This document shows positions 7,711 through 15,644 of a stretch of 30,745 nt of DNA, in pieces. The notes below the pieces were generated by a model that saw nothing but the letters and a program-made list of their open reading frames with translations, made no database searches and was not told where the DNA came from. The stretch comes from a virus. Location of the stretch: IMG/VR virus record IMGVR_UViG_3300048554_000021, positions 1 through 30,745 of that record. One strand, 5' to 3'. A program made the translations under genes and the position numbers. The first letter of the stretch is position 1, and the number at the start of each line of letters is the position of its first letter.

Positions 7711-8108
7711 TAATGAAAATCCCTTTTAAACTTTTGACCAACTCTATAAACACCATTATCAACTCTAACCCAGTTAATAGAATTATTTATTTTTAGCTCT
7801 TTTTTAAAATAATTATATACCCATCTCATCATAGCAAAAGTATTATGAATTGATAAGATATCTATTAACCATAAATTATTACCAGAGTTCCATTCAGTAT
7901 GTTTAATTTTACCTGTTAATCTAAATCTTTCTTGGACTAAATTATGCAGATAAGCCCAGTTTACAAACCCTACAATGCTATATTCATCATAAAACATTCT
8001 ATATTGGTTAAGTTCTATTGAGGGCTGTAAATAACGCTCTAATTGCCTTGTAGATTGGTTTTGATATTTCTCAAATTGTTTAAATAACCCTACAATATCT
8101 GCAATCAT
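7710..8108 (-). CDS. HlyC-like (toxin-activating acyltransferase family) tail-module protein
   Basis: 132 residues aligning by eye to E. coli HlyC over most of the length: YLQPSIELNQY (HlyC LPAI.ANQY), YSIVGFVNWAYL (HlyC YPVAYCSWANL), EWNSGNNLWLID (HlyC DWTSGDRKWFID) and WVRVD (HlyC AIRVD). HlyC acylates lysines of RTX toxins using His23 and Asp92. Here D83 matches Asp92, but the site of His23 falls on Tyr15 and there is no His at all before residue 55, so ordinary catalysis is doubtful. An in-frame TAG just upstream of the ATG rules out a longer N-terminus. No RTX protoxin is present. It sits between DUF2163-like and hub genes, the slot that NlpC/P60 peptidases hold in related tail clusters, so a virion role is inferred. 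Confidence 0.75.
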   Translation of the reverse strand: MIADIVGLFKQFEKYQNQSTRQLERYLQPSIELNQYRMFYDEYSIVGFVNWAYLHNLVQERFRLTGKIKHTEWNSGNNLWLIDILSIHNTFAMMRWVYNYFKKELKINNSINWVRVDNGVYRVGQKFKRDFH

Positions 8109-8659
8109 GACCTACCCCATTTAATGTCTTGCACAGTTTGTGAGGCAAATTCAAAGCCTAAATCATCTGAAAAGTGTAATTGTTGTGAGCCAGTATTGGT
8201 TTTTCTGCCTTCTACTTTACTAAAGTCAGCCCAATGAGAAGCAATAGAAACATTAACCCTAGAATTATCAAGGCTTTCATTAATACTAAATGACTCTATT
8301 CTTCCCTTAAATAATAAAAATGGGTCTGCAATAAGAGCTTCATTACCATCTATAAAACCCTTATATATTTCAGCATCTTTTTCTAAATATGGATTGCTAA
8401 GAAATAATGAAGTTATAGTTTGGTCTGCACCTGTAAAAGTAACTGTTATATTACTTACTTGTATTTCTGAGGACTCAGTAACGCTTGATAGCTTAGTAAA
8501 CAATGATGAGGCTGTATAAGTGTTAGAATCATAGGTAATGTCTTTATAATGGTCTGTAACTCTTAAACCTGTTCCTACATTGATATAAATTAAATTAATA
8601 GGCTGTAGGCTATCAGTTGCTATTTCATTTTTGACTGCGGTTGTAAGATTTCTAGCCAT
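8105..8659 (-). CDS. DUF2163/baseplate hub-like tail protein
   Basis: 184 residues, beta rich. It opens with a helical MARNLTTAVKNEIATDSLQP, then INLIYINVGTGLRVTDHYKDI and a run of strands (SSEIQVSNITVTFTGADQ; LLFKGRIESFSI), ending HWADFSKVEGRK and DIKWGRS. Order and size fit the DUF2163 hub component (GTA g13-like) that bridges distal tail protein and tip. It lies immediately after the distal tail gene (no spacing) and overlaps the HlyC-like gene by ATGA (8105-8108). The family call is from pattern and position, not a measured match. Confidence 0.7.
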   Translation of the reverse strand: MARNLTTAVKNEIATDSLQPINLIYINVGTGLRVTDHYKDITYDSNTYTASSLFTKLSSVTESSEIQVSNITVTFTGADQTITSLFLSNPYLEKDAEIYKGFIDGNEALIADPFLLFKGRIESFSINESLDNSRVNVSIASHWADFSKVEGRKTNTGSQQLHFSDDLGFEFASQTVQDIKWGRS

Positions 8660-9262
8660 TTATAAACTCTCTATTAAATCCACCTCATAATTATAAAGGT
8701 CGTTAGTTATAATAGAATATTCTTGAACGTCACTTGCAAGCCTTACAAAAAATGGCACATTGTCATATGTTAAAGTAATATCATCAGCCACGTCTTCCCT
8801 CAAAGGTGGTTCAAAAGTTAATGTTCCACTTCCTGTGCCGTCAGCATCTAAATCCTCTACTGCCATATATACTTTTTCATGACTGGCAAATTTAAAGTAA
8901 TCTCCTGCCTTTAATATATCATTAGTGCTTGTAGCCATGCCGTCTATAGTGCAAGTTGTAGCTCCTGCACTTATAGCACCATCAACACTTATCGTTCCTG
9001 TAGCAACGCCCTGTGCATTGGAAACAACTGGTGGTATAATTGTGAATGTGTTTAATCTTGCCCTTTGTTTCATTAAAAATGCTTTGATAGGTGCAAAGTC
9101 TGTCCTTCTCATAGGTGGATAAGATAATTTTAAAGTAAATTTTTGACCATCAATCTGTCTAGTTTGAACCCTACCAGAAGTTGTGGTTGTTACTATAGTT
9201 TTCTGCTCTGAACCTACATCTGCATTACTTGCTTGAGGGCTTGTTGGGAATTGACCAGACAT
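8660..9262 (-). CDS. Distal tail (Dit)-like protein
   Basis: 200 residues. N-terminal half: QFPTSPQASNADVGS, SGRVQTRQIDGQKFTLKLSY and a helix FAPIKAFLMKQRARLNTF, a belt-forming pattern typical of distal tail proteins. The central part (VDGAISAGATTCTIDGM) is an inserted beta module, and VPFFVRLASDVQEYSI closes the belt. It stands directly after the tape measure (TAATG, 9260-9264) and before the DUF2163-like protein, which is where Dit or GTA g12 homologues lie. It would form the hexameric ring at the tail end onto which the hub assembles. Confidence 0.7.
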   Translation of the reverse strand: MSGQFPTSPQASNADVGSEQKTIVTTTTSGRVQTRQIDGQKFTLKLSYPPMRRTDFAPIKAFLMKQRARLNTFTIIPPVVSNAQGVATGTISVDGAISAGATTCTIDGMATSTNDILKAGDYFKFASHEKVYMAVEDLDADGTGSGTLTFEPPLREDVADDITLTYDNVPFFVRLASDVQEYSIITNDLYNYEVDLIESL

Positions 9263-11343
9263 TATACAAGCACCTCTTTTCCTTTTTCATTTAAGGCTTG
9301 ATTAATAACATTAACAATAGTTGCTCTACTATTAACTAATAATTCACTAAACCCAGTAGCGTCTACTGTTGTTATATGGAAATTTACATTAACTTGTTTA
9401 CCCATATTCCCTAATTGACCATTAGGAACAACATTTGAAGCCTTATCTGGAACAACTAATTCTGGTCCTGCTTCACCAACTAAATAAGGTTGGTCTTGGT
9501 TCATTCTACCACCTAGTTTTCTACCACTTATACCTAAAGAAGCAAAAGCATTTGATAAAATTACAGTTGAGCTAATTCCTGCCATTGCGGGTATTGCATT
9601 TGTACCTGCTGTTGCTAAAGATACAAGTGCCGCAGGTGTCGCATAAGCACTTGCTATAGTATTAGCCACCATTACTGAAGTTGCTGTTGATGCTGTTTGT
9701 AGTGCTTTTCCAATAGTTGCATTTATCAACATTTTTACACCAATTTGAACTAATGAAGAAACTAATTGACCAACAACTTGTCGTGCCGCATTTCCAAAAG
9801 CATCTTTAAAACTTTTCCCAAAAACTAATGCTTGAGATACTGCATCGCCTATTGCTCTTGTTACACCCATCATAGAATCAAATAAAGCATTACCAACTTC
9901 TTTTCCTGCATTAAAACTCTCAAAAAACTCTGAATATTTTACTTTTAAGTTTTCAATAGCACTATTTTCTCTATTTAAAGATTCAAGTTTCTTTTCTCTG
10001 TATTCTTCCATTTGTTGAGCAACAGACAACTCAGTATTAGCCATATCAAGAATACCTGCCCTAGCAGATAATTCAGCATCTAAAAGCTCTGAACCACCCA
10101 TACCTTGTTGCAGAATGTCTTGTCCTTTTATTCCCATTTCCTGCCCTGTCATGCCAGTAACATTAACTGGTTTAGGTATAGGAAATGCCTTAGGTAGTTT
10201 ATCTTGCTCTTCTTTTAATTTTTTTAATGCTTTCGTTTCTTCTTCTATAGCTTTAGCATTAATTTTACTTATTATTATTGACCTTTCTTTTCCTGCTCTA
10301 GCTTGAGCATCAGCAGTCTGCATATCTTTAATTGATTGTATTAAATTTCTTGTAACTTTTAATTCATTGTTAAGGGTGTTTCTTGCTCTTTTGTCTACAA
10401 CTTTATCTAATTTATCTAATATTTGAGCTTCTTTGGAATATAATCTTGCTATTTCTTCATTTTGTTTAATGACTGTACTTAAATCTTTAGGAATAAGACC
10501 AATAACTCTTAAAAAATCTTGCGTAGCTTTAACCGCATTTGTTAACCCCTTAACCATGTCTGTTAAAACAGGTAACATTGGCATCATTACCGCAACAGTT
10601 AATTCATCTAGGGCTGAACTTAATGCCTTAGAGGTATTTGCAAAACTACCAGAAGTTTCTATTGCATCGCCATGAGCATCTGCCGTACCTGCAATAATGA
10701 GATTTAATCTAGCTTGTACTTTTTCAGCATTTGTAACATCTTCAGCGGTTTTATTAATGCCCATTCTAAGAAGTTCTTGTTTTAATGTTGCTTCAGTAAT
10801 AACAACTCCAAATCTTCTGACTGTCTCATGATTACCAACCAAAGCACTTTGAAAAGCCATCATAGTTTCTACATCACTAGCATTATTAAATGATGCAACG
10901 TCTACTGCTAATTTAGTTAATTGAACTGCTAACTTTGAAGCTTCACCTCTAGCGAATCCCATAGGCACAAATGTATCTTGTATAGAAGATGCCATGCCCT
11001 CTAATTCAAAAGTGCTTCTACCAACAGCATCGCCAAATTTCTCTAATTCACCTCTTACACTTTCTACAAACCTACCAAAAACAACTGAAGATTTTGACTG
11101 CATTTCTTCAACAGAACTAGCCATATCAACCATTTGTTTTGAAAATCTTAGTGCTTGGTATACAATAACACCACCAATAACATTGCGGACAGTATTGCCT
11201 AAAGCATTAAATGAAGCTTGTTGTTTTACTACTGATTGTTGGACATTATCTTTAAGTCTATTTACATTGCTAGTAGCAGACCGCATAGCTTTTGCAGTCT
11301 TATCATTGGCTAGTATATCTATGTTTACTTGTTTTGTTGCCAC
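9262..11343 (-). CDS. Tail tape measure protein
   Basis: 693 residues from a GTG start at 11343 that overlaps the TAG of the frameshifted chaperone (TAGTG, 11341-11345). N-terminus: VNIDILANDKTAKAMRSA, with coiled coil. Middle: a TMP core with hydrophobic helices (RNVIGGVIVYQAL; AGTADAHGDAIETSGS). Residues 300-480 are charged coiled coil. A long hydrophobic region at about 515-610 (VGQLVSSLVQIGVKMLINAT, then Ala/Thr rich) would cross the inner membrane. The C-terminus has GGRMNQDQPYLVGEAGPELV, the conserved tape-measure tail motif. It sets tail length and helps DNA entry. The rare GTG start could tune its amount relative to the chaperone. Confidence 0.93.
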   Translation of the reverse strand: MATKQVNIDILANDKTAKAMRSATSNVNRLKDNVQQSVVKQQASFNALGNTVRNVIGGVIVYQALRFSKQMVDMASSVEEMQSKSSVVFGRFVESVRGELEKFGDAVGRSTFELEGMASSIQDTFVPMGFARGEASKLAVQLTKLAVDVASFNNASDVETMMAFQSALVGNHETVRRFGVVITEATLKQELLRMGINKTAEDVTNAEKVQARLNLIIAGTADAHGDAIETSGSFANTSKALSSALDELTVAVMMPMLPVLTDMVKGLTNAVKATQDFLRVIGLIPKDLSTVIKQNEEIARLYSKEAQILDKLDKVVDKRARNTLNNELKVTRNLIQSIKDMQTADAQARAGKERSIIISKINAKAIEEETKALKKLKEEQDKLPKAFPIPKPVNVTGMTGQEMGIKGQDILQQGMGGSELLDAELSARAGILDMANTELSVAQQMEEYREKKLESLNRENSAIENLKVKYSEFFESFNAGKEVGNALFDSMMGVTRAIGDAVSQALVFGKSFKDAFGNAARQVVGQLVSSLVQIGVKMLINATIGKALQTASTATSVMVANTIASAYATPAALVSLATAGTNAIPAMAGISSTVILSNAFASLGISGRKLGGRMNQDQPYLVGEAGPELVVPDKASNVVPNGQLGNMGKQVNVNFHITTVDATGFSELLVNSRATIVNVINQALNEKGKEVLV

Positions 11344-11863
11344 TATCTTCTAGACCTTGCTAATCGTTCTTGTCTTTCTCTTTCGTCACTTTGTAAAGCA
11401 AAATACGCTATCCACATATTAAACTCACTAACTGACATTTGCAATATTTCAGAAACAGACTTATGAAGTTTTTCGGCTAACCCAAAAAGGTTATGAAGTT
11501 CTGGGTCATTCTTTAGTTTTTTTTATTCTCTTGAATATCATCGTTACCAGTACCCATAATCTTCGTAGCAACATCAGCAATTACATTTGTGTCAGCTTTG
11601 GTCTTAAATGCCAAAACATGAGTAGCATTAAACATTTTATCGCCATCTTTTGTTAATGCTTTCTCTATAATTACATCAATCAAAACTATGAGGTCAGTAC
11701 CAGAAGCACCCTTAAAAATTTTCTGTTTTTCAAGCATGTTAAAAGGTTTGCAGTATATAGCTTTATCACCTACTAAACCCCACTCTGGCACTTCGATTAT
11801 TTGAGTTTCTAATGTACTAAAATGCTCTCTAACACCATCAAAGTAGTCTATTTTTTCTGACAT
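11343..11863 (-). CDS. Tail assembly chaperone fusion (gpGT-like) made by -1 frameshift
   Basis: If ribosomes slip back one base at AAAAAAC (11522-11516), the 116-residue chaperone is extended by 57 residues to 173. The extension begins LKNDPELHNLFGLAEKLHKS and contains SVSEFNMWIAYFALQSDERE, the pattern expected of gpT-type C-terminal domains (a short helix with W-x-A then charged residues). This frame has no start codon with a ribosome site of its own. It ends exactly at the tape-measure start (TAGTG), so frameshifting would also deliver ribosomes to the tape-measure gene. The fusion is known in lambda-like tails to bind and chaperone the tape measure. Confidence 0.85.
11513..11863 (-). CDS. 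Tail assembly chaperone, zero-frame product (gpG-like)
   Basis: 116 residues. The fold pattern is that of short tail-assembly chaperones: DGVREHFSTLETQIIEVPEWG, CKPFNMLEKQKIFKG, LIVLIDVIIEKALTKDGDKM, ending QENKKN and TAA at 11513. It sits between the major tail protein (3 bases upstream) and the tape measure, the standard location. It is expected to coat the tape-measure protein during tail assembly and be absent from the virion. The stop lies immediately after a run of eight A residues that provides the slippery site. Confidence 0.88.
   Translation of the reverse strand: MSEKIDYFDGVREHFSTLETQIIEVPEWGLVGDKAIYCKPFNMLEKQKIFKGASGTDLIVLIDVIIEKALTKDGDKMFNATHVLAFKTKADTNVIADVATKIMGTGNDDIQENKKN
11516..11522 (-). 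promoter_or_regulatory. Programmed -1 frameshift slippery heptamer A AAA AAC
   Basis: On the minus strand the zero-frame codons are AAT AAA AAA AAC TAA. The last seven bases before the stop form the canonical X XXY YYZ heptamer A AAA AAC. Slipping by -1 opens a 57-codon frame with the sequence of a tail-chaperone extension. I did not identify a clear downstream pseudoknot or an upstream stimulatory Shine-Dalgarno sequence. Confidence 0.88.
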
Positions 11864-11866
11864 ATC

Positions 11867-12253
11867 TTACACAGTACCTACAGTTAATGCACCAGTACCT
11901 TGAAATGACACAGTTCTAGTAATTGCTCCATCTAAAGGAGTAGTTATTGACATACCTGTAATAATGCCTGTACCACTAAAACTCTCATCTCCAGATGTAT
12001 TGCCCTCTGGTAAGAATACAAAAGCTAAACTTGCACCAGTAACCAATAAACCTTGCTCCGTGCTTTCTTCATCATAGTTCATATCAATGCTTCCTGTAAA
12101 AGAACCTCTGCCAACAAGATATGTCTTATTTGTATCTGAAAGCTGTGTGTCCTCTACTGTATCGTGTGTAGTATCTATTGTGAAGCCTGTTACATTATCT
12201 ATGGCTGTACCGCCAACTGTAACAACTGCCTCTTTTCCGTGATGTGTAGCCAT
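11867..12253 (-). CDS. Major tail tube protein
   Basis: 128 residues, almost all beta, with the pattern of siphovirus tail tube proteins: GKEAVVTVGGTAIDNVTGFT, then VEDTQLSDTNKTYLVGRGSF, TGSIDMNYDEES, SGTGIITGMSI and RTVSFQGTGALTVG. It assembles as hexameric rings into the tail tube. It is followed 3 bases later by the chaperone gene and preceded 3 bases earlier by a 52-residue protein. Size is at the short end for the family. Confidence 0.85.
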   Translation of the reverse strand: MATHHGKEAVVTVGGTAIDNVTGFTIDTTHDTVEDTQLSDTNKTYLVGRGSFTGSIDMNYDEESTEQGLLVTGASLAFVFLPEGNTSGDESFSGTGIITGMSITTPLDGAITRTVSFQGTGALTVGTV

Positions 12254-12256
12254 GCT

Positions 12257-12415
12257 TTACTCCTTATCTTTGATTTCTGATTTATCGCTTTTTTCGGCTT
12301 TATTTGCAACTTTTTTTTGAGCCTGTTTGTATCCAAGCTTTTCAAAATGTTCCAAATTCTCTGCTGTAATGGTAATTGTATTTTTACCCTTAGTCATTTG
12401 AATGTCTTTAGCCAT
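12257..12415 (-). CDS. 52-residue basic protein, unknown
   Basis: ATG at 12415 sharing one base with the tail-terminator stop (TAATG, 12413-12417); TAA at 12257. N-terminal strands (DIQMTKGKNTITITAENLEH) lead to a Lys-rich tail (KLGYKQAQKKVANKAEKSDK). Its frame is open for 52 codons, lies exactly between two tail genes and ends with an SD (GGAG) usable for the tail tube gene. Function is unknown; small proteins at this position are seen in other phages. Confidence 0.6.
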   Translation of the reverse strand: MAKDIQMTKGKNTITITAENLEHFEKLGYKQAQKKVANKAEKSDKSEIKDKE

Positions 12416-12858
12416 TATGAATCTCCTCTAGTATATTCGTATATAACCCTTGCTGTAATTCTAACACCACCATAAGGATAAATAGTTCCCTCATCAGTTG
12501 ATGCCTCAATAACTTGAGTATCTATAGCATTGCCGTTTCTTGTTACATCATTATCTAATGTTTCTTCAATAACTTCAATTAATTGATTTCTAATTGTATC
12601 AATATTTGTAGTTGTACCCTTACCAAAAGCCACAATTAAAAAATCTATTGTACCCCTATAAGTTCCAGAACCTGTGTCACCTATGCTTTGAACTTCCCTT
12701 GTCTCGTCACCACTTTGTACAAACATTGCAGGAAATTGAGCATCTGATAATTCTTCTACTTCAAAAGGCTCTCTAGTAATCTTTTTAAACTCAATAGGAA
12801 TGCTTACAGCATCAAGTACAGTTATTATATTACTAGCTATGTCTTCTCTTTTGCTCAT
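12415..12858 (-). CDS. Tail terminator / minor tail protein-like
   Basis: 147 residues. The layout, an N-terminal helix (REDIASNIITVLDAV), a strand PAMFVQSG, GTYRGTIDFLIVAFG, a helix (NIDTIRNQLIEVIEETLD) and terminal strands (VRITARVIYEY), is that of tail terminator proteins (gpU-like) that cap the tube. It overlaps the neck-type gene by ATGA (12855-12858) and precedes the tail tube region, the standard place for a terminator. The call is structural-pattern based. Confidence 0.7.
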   Translation of the reverse strand: MSKREDIASNIITVLDAVSIPIEFKKITREPFEVEELSDAQFPAMFVQSGDETREVQSIGDTGSGTYRGTIDFLIVAFGKGTTTNIDTIRNQLIEVIEETLDNDVTRNGNAIDTQVIEASTDEGTIYPYGGVRITARVIYEYTRGDS

Positions 12859-13319
12859 AATCTCATTTCTTTAAAATAAAATTTTGAAAACTCTGCTCTT
12901 AACTTATCTTCTTCTTTATCACCTATAGCAAAAAAAGGTCTTGTTATCTTTCTTCTGCCTACACCAAATGTGTCATGATAACTTGCTATTTTAGCTCTTT
13001 CCTTGTTAGCAAAAAACAATGTGCTTTTAAATCCACCAGTTCTAAAGTCTAAACTTCTAAACATTTTGCCAGTATCAGTTAAATCTACAAAACCAGTCTG
13101 CCTACCCCTCTTTTTTCGCCCTCTGACAGTCGAACTTGCATAAGGTCGCATATTACCACCATCTGGTAGCTTTCCGCTCTGTGTACGCTTTGTAATCATC
13201 AGAACAGCCATATTTGAAACTCTTTTTAAACCCTTATCAATAACTGACTTTTGTTTACGAGTTATATTTTTTAAAAAGTTTGTAACCTCAATACTATTTA
13301 TCTTGGCTGATACTTCCAT
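12855..13319 (-). CDS. Neck / tail-completion protein (HK97 gp10 or Mu gpG-like)
   Basis: 154 residues, basic. KQKSVIDKGLKRVSNMAVLM forms a helix, GNMRPYASSTVRGRKKRGR is the basic loop, FVDLTDTGKMFRSLDFR matches the L.DTG.L..S pattern, SYHDTFGVGRRKITRPFFAI matches the H..G....RPF pattern. These are hallmarks of gp10/gpG-type virion morphogenesis proteins that complete the head-tail interface. TAATG coupling (13317-13321) to the preceding connector supports co-assembly. Confidence 0.75.
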   Translation of the reverse strand: MEVSAKINSIEVTNFLKNITRKQKSVIDKGLKRVSNMAVLMITKRTQSGKLPDGGNMRPYASSTVRGRKKRGRQTGFVDLTDTGKMFRSLDFRTGGFKSTLFFANKERAKIASYHDTFGVGRRKITRPFFAIGDKEEDKLRAEFSKFYFKEMRL

Positions 13320-13795
13320 TATCTCACTAATCTAAGGCTGTGCAGAGCTTCTTTCTCGCTATCTGATATAGTGCCACCACCATCTTCATCATATTCGACA
13401 CCATCTCTTAAAATAGCTTGAAACTCCTCTTCATATCTATCCCTATAAAAGTCTATCTGTACTTGGAATGTATCTTTACCCTCGCCTGTGTCTGGGTCTC
13501 GCCATTTAGTTAAGATTGGATAAATATATTTCCATAAAGACAAATAAACTACTGATTGTGTCCATTGTGAATTAGTAAGCTTGCTATTAGTCATTTCAAC
13601 AGAAGTTATTTTAGTAATATCCTTGTATCTGACTTGATGCCTATATCTTTCCCACCATTCTTCTCGAATACGTCTTAAAACATCATTTTCAGCAAATTGT
13701 AACTGGTCTGCAAAATCAGCAATGCCAAACCCTAAAATGTCTGGCTGTATCTTTTGTAAATCTGTGTTAGCTACTGCAAATTCTGTTGTTGCCAT
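13319..13795 (-). CDS. Head-tail connector (adaptor)-like protein
   Basis: 158 residues, largely helical. DILGFGIADFADQLQFAEND is followed by an RRIREEWWERYRHQVRY helix, SVVYLSLWKYIYPILTKW and an FYRDRYEEEFQAILRDGVEYD segment. The Asp-rich loop EYDEDGGGTISDSEKEA resembles an EF-hand-like metal loop (D-E-D-G-G-G-T-I). Placed between the short basic protein after the capsid gene and the gp10-like gene, it fits a gp6/DnaB-like head-tail adaptor. The exact family is uncertain. Confidence 0.65.
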   Translation of the reverse strand: MATTEFAVANTDLQKIQPDILGFGIADFADQLQFAENDVLRRIREEWWERYRHQVRYKDITKITSVEMTNSKLTNSQWTQSVVYLSLWKYIYPILTKWRDPDTGEGKDTFQVQIDFYRDRYEEEFQAILRDGVEYDEDGGGTISDSEKEALHSLRLVR

Positions 13796-14010
13796 TATTT
13801 AGCTTTCTTTTTAGATTTTTTCTTTTTTTTAGGTGCTTCTGGTTGCCACTCTGGGTCACCACTAGGCTCTATCTTTGTTTCTACTGGCTTTGGCTTGCCC
13901 TCATAAATAGACCAACCTCTTTCAGCCCAAATCTTTTCATTAGGCTCATATTGTATTTTTAATCTTTCAATAATATCGCCTTTTTTACTTATTAATTTAA
14001 CAGTTTCCAT
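13795..14010 (-). CDS. Small protein with Lys-rich tail, head module
   Basis: 71 residues. The N-terminal 35 residues (ETVKLISKKGDIIERLKI then IWAERGWSIYE) look like a small folded beta module. It is followed by a Pro/Glu-rich stretch and ends in a Lys-rich tail (KKKKKSKKKAK) whose repetitive lysines could touch DNA. It is the first gene after the terminator that follows the capsid gene and couples to the connector by TAATG (13793-13797). Function unknown. Confidence 0.7.
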   Translation of the reverse strand: METVKLISKKGDIIERLKIQYEPNEKIWAERGWSIYEGKPKPVETKIEPSGDPEWQPEAPKKKKKSKKKAK

Positions 14011-14026
14011 TTTAACCCTCTTAGAT

Positions 14027-14048
14027 AAAAAGGGAGGTTTCCCTCCCT
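14027..14048 (-). terminator. Intrinsic terminator after the major capsid gene
   Basis: On the minus strand the RNA reads AGGGAGG, loop GAAA, CCUCCCU, then UUUU: a seven-pair G/C-rich stem closed by a GNRA tetraloop with a T run at 14031-14027. It starts 8 bases after the capsid stop. Being the strongest terminator-like hairpin I noticed in an otherwise continuous block, it probably lowers transcription of the downstream neck and tail genes relative to capsid or protects the capsid mRNA end. Confidence 0.88.
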
Positions 14049-14055
14049 AGTTAAA

Positions 14056-14901
14056 TTAGTTTGCTAAGCTATCTGCTGTTAACTTAACTCCATAGCTGTC
14101 ATGTAGTTCACCAACTCCATAAACTGCTGTAGCTACGATTTCATCTGCTCTTAATGAAGCATCTCTTTGTGACTCAATCTTAAGGTCTTGCATCATTGCA
14201 ACTCCTAAAGCGTCTTGTGAGAATACACCACCAATAGAATCATCTGAGCCATCTACAGAAATGTTTGAAGATTCAAATATCTGAATACCTGCAATCTGTC
14301 CTACAAATCCTGCTCTCATAGCTTCATTACCTAAGTCTGGTATATTAGATGTTCCTGCAAAAGTATTTGTTAATGCTTTCTTAACATTAAAGATTTGCTT
14401 TGGGTGGAATACACCATAGTAAGGTCCAGGTGCATTAGCTGACCTTAACTCAGTACCTGCTTCAAATAAATCTTGGATTGTTAATTCAGCACCTGCTCCA
14501 GGTCCTTTTTCTGTTGAGAAACCTGTAAATAGTGCAGATAAATCAGCGTCCATTTTTCTGGCTATGGCTTCACCAAATAACCTGCCAATATCCCCTGCAA
14601 CATTTCTTGATGCTGAGTTTCTAGCTAGGTCTGTTAGTGTCGTCATGATACCTACTTCAGAAGCTGTAATAGTTACTGAACTTGGGTTTACTGCTGTGTT
14701 TGATAAATCTGTTGCTTCTGCTACTGCTGAGGCTGATACAGTTGAGTATATTGGTACTTCTACTGATTTTCCACCACCTACAATAGTATAGTTGCGGACA
14801 AGATTTCTCATAATTGACTGTTCGCTTGCCACAAATAATGCTTCAGCGACTATCTCGGTATATAGTTCCGAAATGGTGGTTGAGGTTGTTTCATTAGCCA
14901 T
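14056..14901 (-). CDS. Major capsid protein
   Basis: 281 residues. It opens ANETTSTTISELYTEIVAEA, then SVEVPIYSTVSASAVAEATD, VGIMTTLTDLARNSA, a spine helix region IGRLFGEAIARKMDADLSAL, NAPGPYYGVFHPKQIF and a C-terminal SLRADEIVATAVYGVGELHD. The order (N-arm, E-loop, spine helix, P-domain, A-domain) and the RADEI..TAVYG ending are typical of HK97-fold capsid proteins of the N4-gp56/short siphovirus kind. It follows a scaffold-like gene, with AAGGAG upstream of the ATG, and is followed by a strong terminator. Confidence 0.88.
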   Translation of the reverse strand: MANETTSTTISELYTEIVAEALFVASEQSIMRNLVRNYTIVGGGKSVEVPIYSTVSASAVAEATDLSNTAVNPSSVTITASEVGIMTTLTDLARNSASRNVAGDIGRLFGEAIARKMDADLSALFTGFSTEKGPGAGAELTIQDLFEAGTELRSANAPGPYYGVFHPKQIFNVKKALTNTFAGTSNIPDLGNEAMRAGFVGQIAGIQIFESSNISVDGSDDSIGGVFSQDALGVAMMQDLKIESQRDASLRADEIVATAVYGVGELHDSYGVKLTADSLAN

Positions 14902-14930
14902 TTTTTAACTCCTTATAAATATATAGCCAT

Positions 14931-15635
14931 TTAATTATTAATTACTATCCGTCTTGATTGGGAATCTCTTTGCTTTCTGTATTCAGCATACTTCTTCCTA
15001 TCATTAGGATTAGTCATATCTAAATCACTCAAATTTAAAGGTTTATTGAGTTCTGTCCTATCCACATTTGACACAGAGCCAGAGCCACTAGGAGTAGCAC
15101 TAACAAAGTGCGGGTTATGTGTTAAAAACTCCTGTACTAACTCGTCAGTTGACAAAAGTTCCCCATTGCTATTGTACCTTGGTAATCCCTTAGAATCAAG
15201 TATTTCTACATTTCCACTTTCATTTAGCTTAATTTGTGGCTGTAAAAGGCTTACAACTTGGTCTGGATTAATGGCTTTGTTCTTAGATGCAGAAGATAAT
15301 AAAGATTTATTTATCTTAATATCTTTTAACTGGCTCTCTAAGTTTGACCTTTCTTTGTGCCATTCTTGGGTCTTATTTTTAAGTATTTCCTCAAACTCGC
15401 CCTTTTGAATCTTTTGCTTTTCTTCTAATTCTTTTTGAGTTTTGACAGCATTTATAGCTATATCTAAATCCTCTACACCTAGTTTTTTGTAAACTTGGCT
15501 TCTTTCTTGGGCTAACCTACTTTTAACCATTTCTGCAACTTGGTCTTGTGTATATTTTTTTTCAACTTTAACTTCTTCAACTTCTGTAGTTGGTTCTGTT
15601 ACTTCAGCAGATTGCTCAACTTTATTTTCTTCCAT
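14931..15635 (-). CDS. Capsid scaffold protein
   Basis: 234 residues, acidic N-terminus (VEQSAEVTEPTTEVEEV) then a long coiled coil (about 25-120: TQDQVAEMVKSRLAQERSQ; EKQKIQKGEFEEILKN; EWHKERSNLESQLKDI), a region VSLLQPQIKLNESGNVEILD and a basic C-terminal hook (DRKKYAEYRKQRDSQSRR). This is the standard phage scaffold layout: disordered acidic start, helical core, basic tail that contacts the capsid protein. It lies directly before the capsid gene. It would guide procapsid assembly and be lost on DNA packaging; I see no separate prohead protease. Confidence 0.82.
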   Translation of the reverse strand: MEENKVEQSAEVTEPTTEVEEVKVEKKYTQDQVAEMVKSRLAQERSQVYKKLGVEDLDIAINAVKTQKELEEKQKIQKGEFEEILKNKTQEWHKERSNLESQLKDIKINKSLLSSASKNKAINPDQVVSLLQPQIKLNESGNVEILDSKGLPRYNSNGELLSTDELVQEFLTHNPHFVSATPSGSGSVSNVDRTELNKPLNLSDLDMTNPNDRKKYAEYRKQRDSQSRRIVINN

Positions 15636-15644
15636 TTTAGTCTC

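Noticed and set aside
7710-8108. Toxin activation system (HlyC with RTX toxin)
   Set aside because: No RTX repeat protein or type I secretion gene is near, and the catalytic His is absent; the tail context is a better guide.
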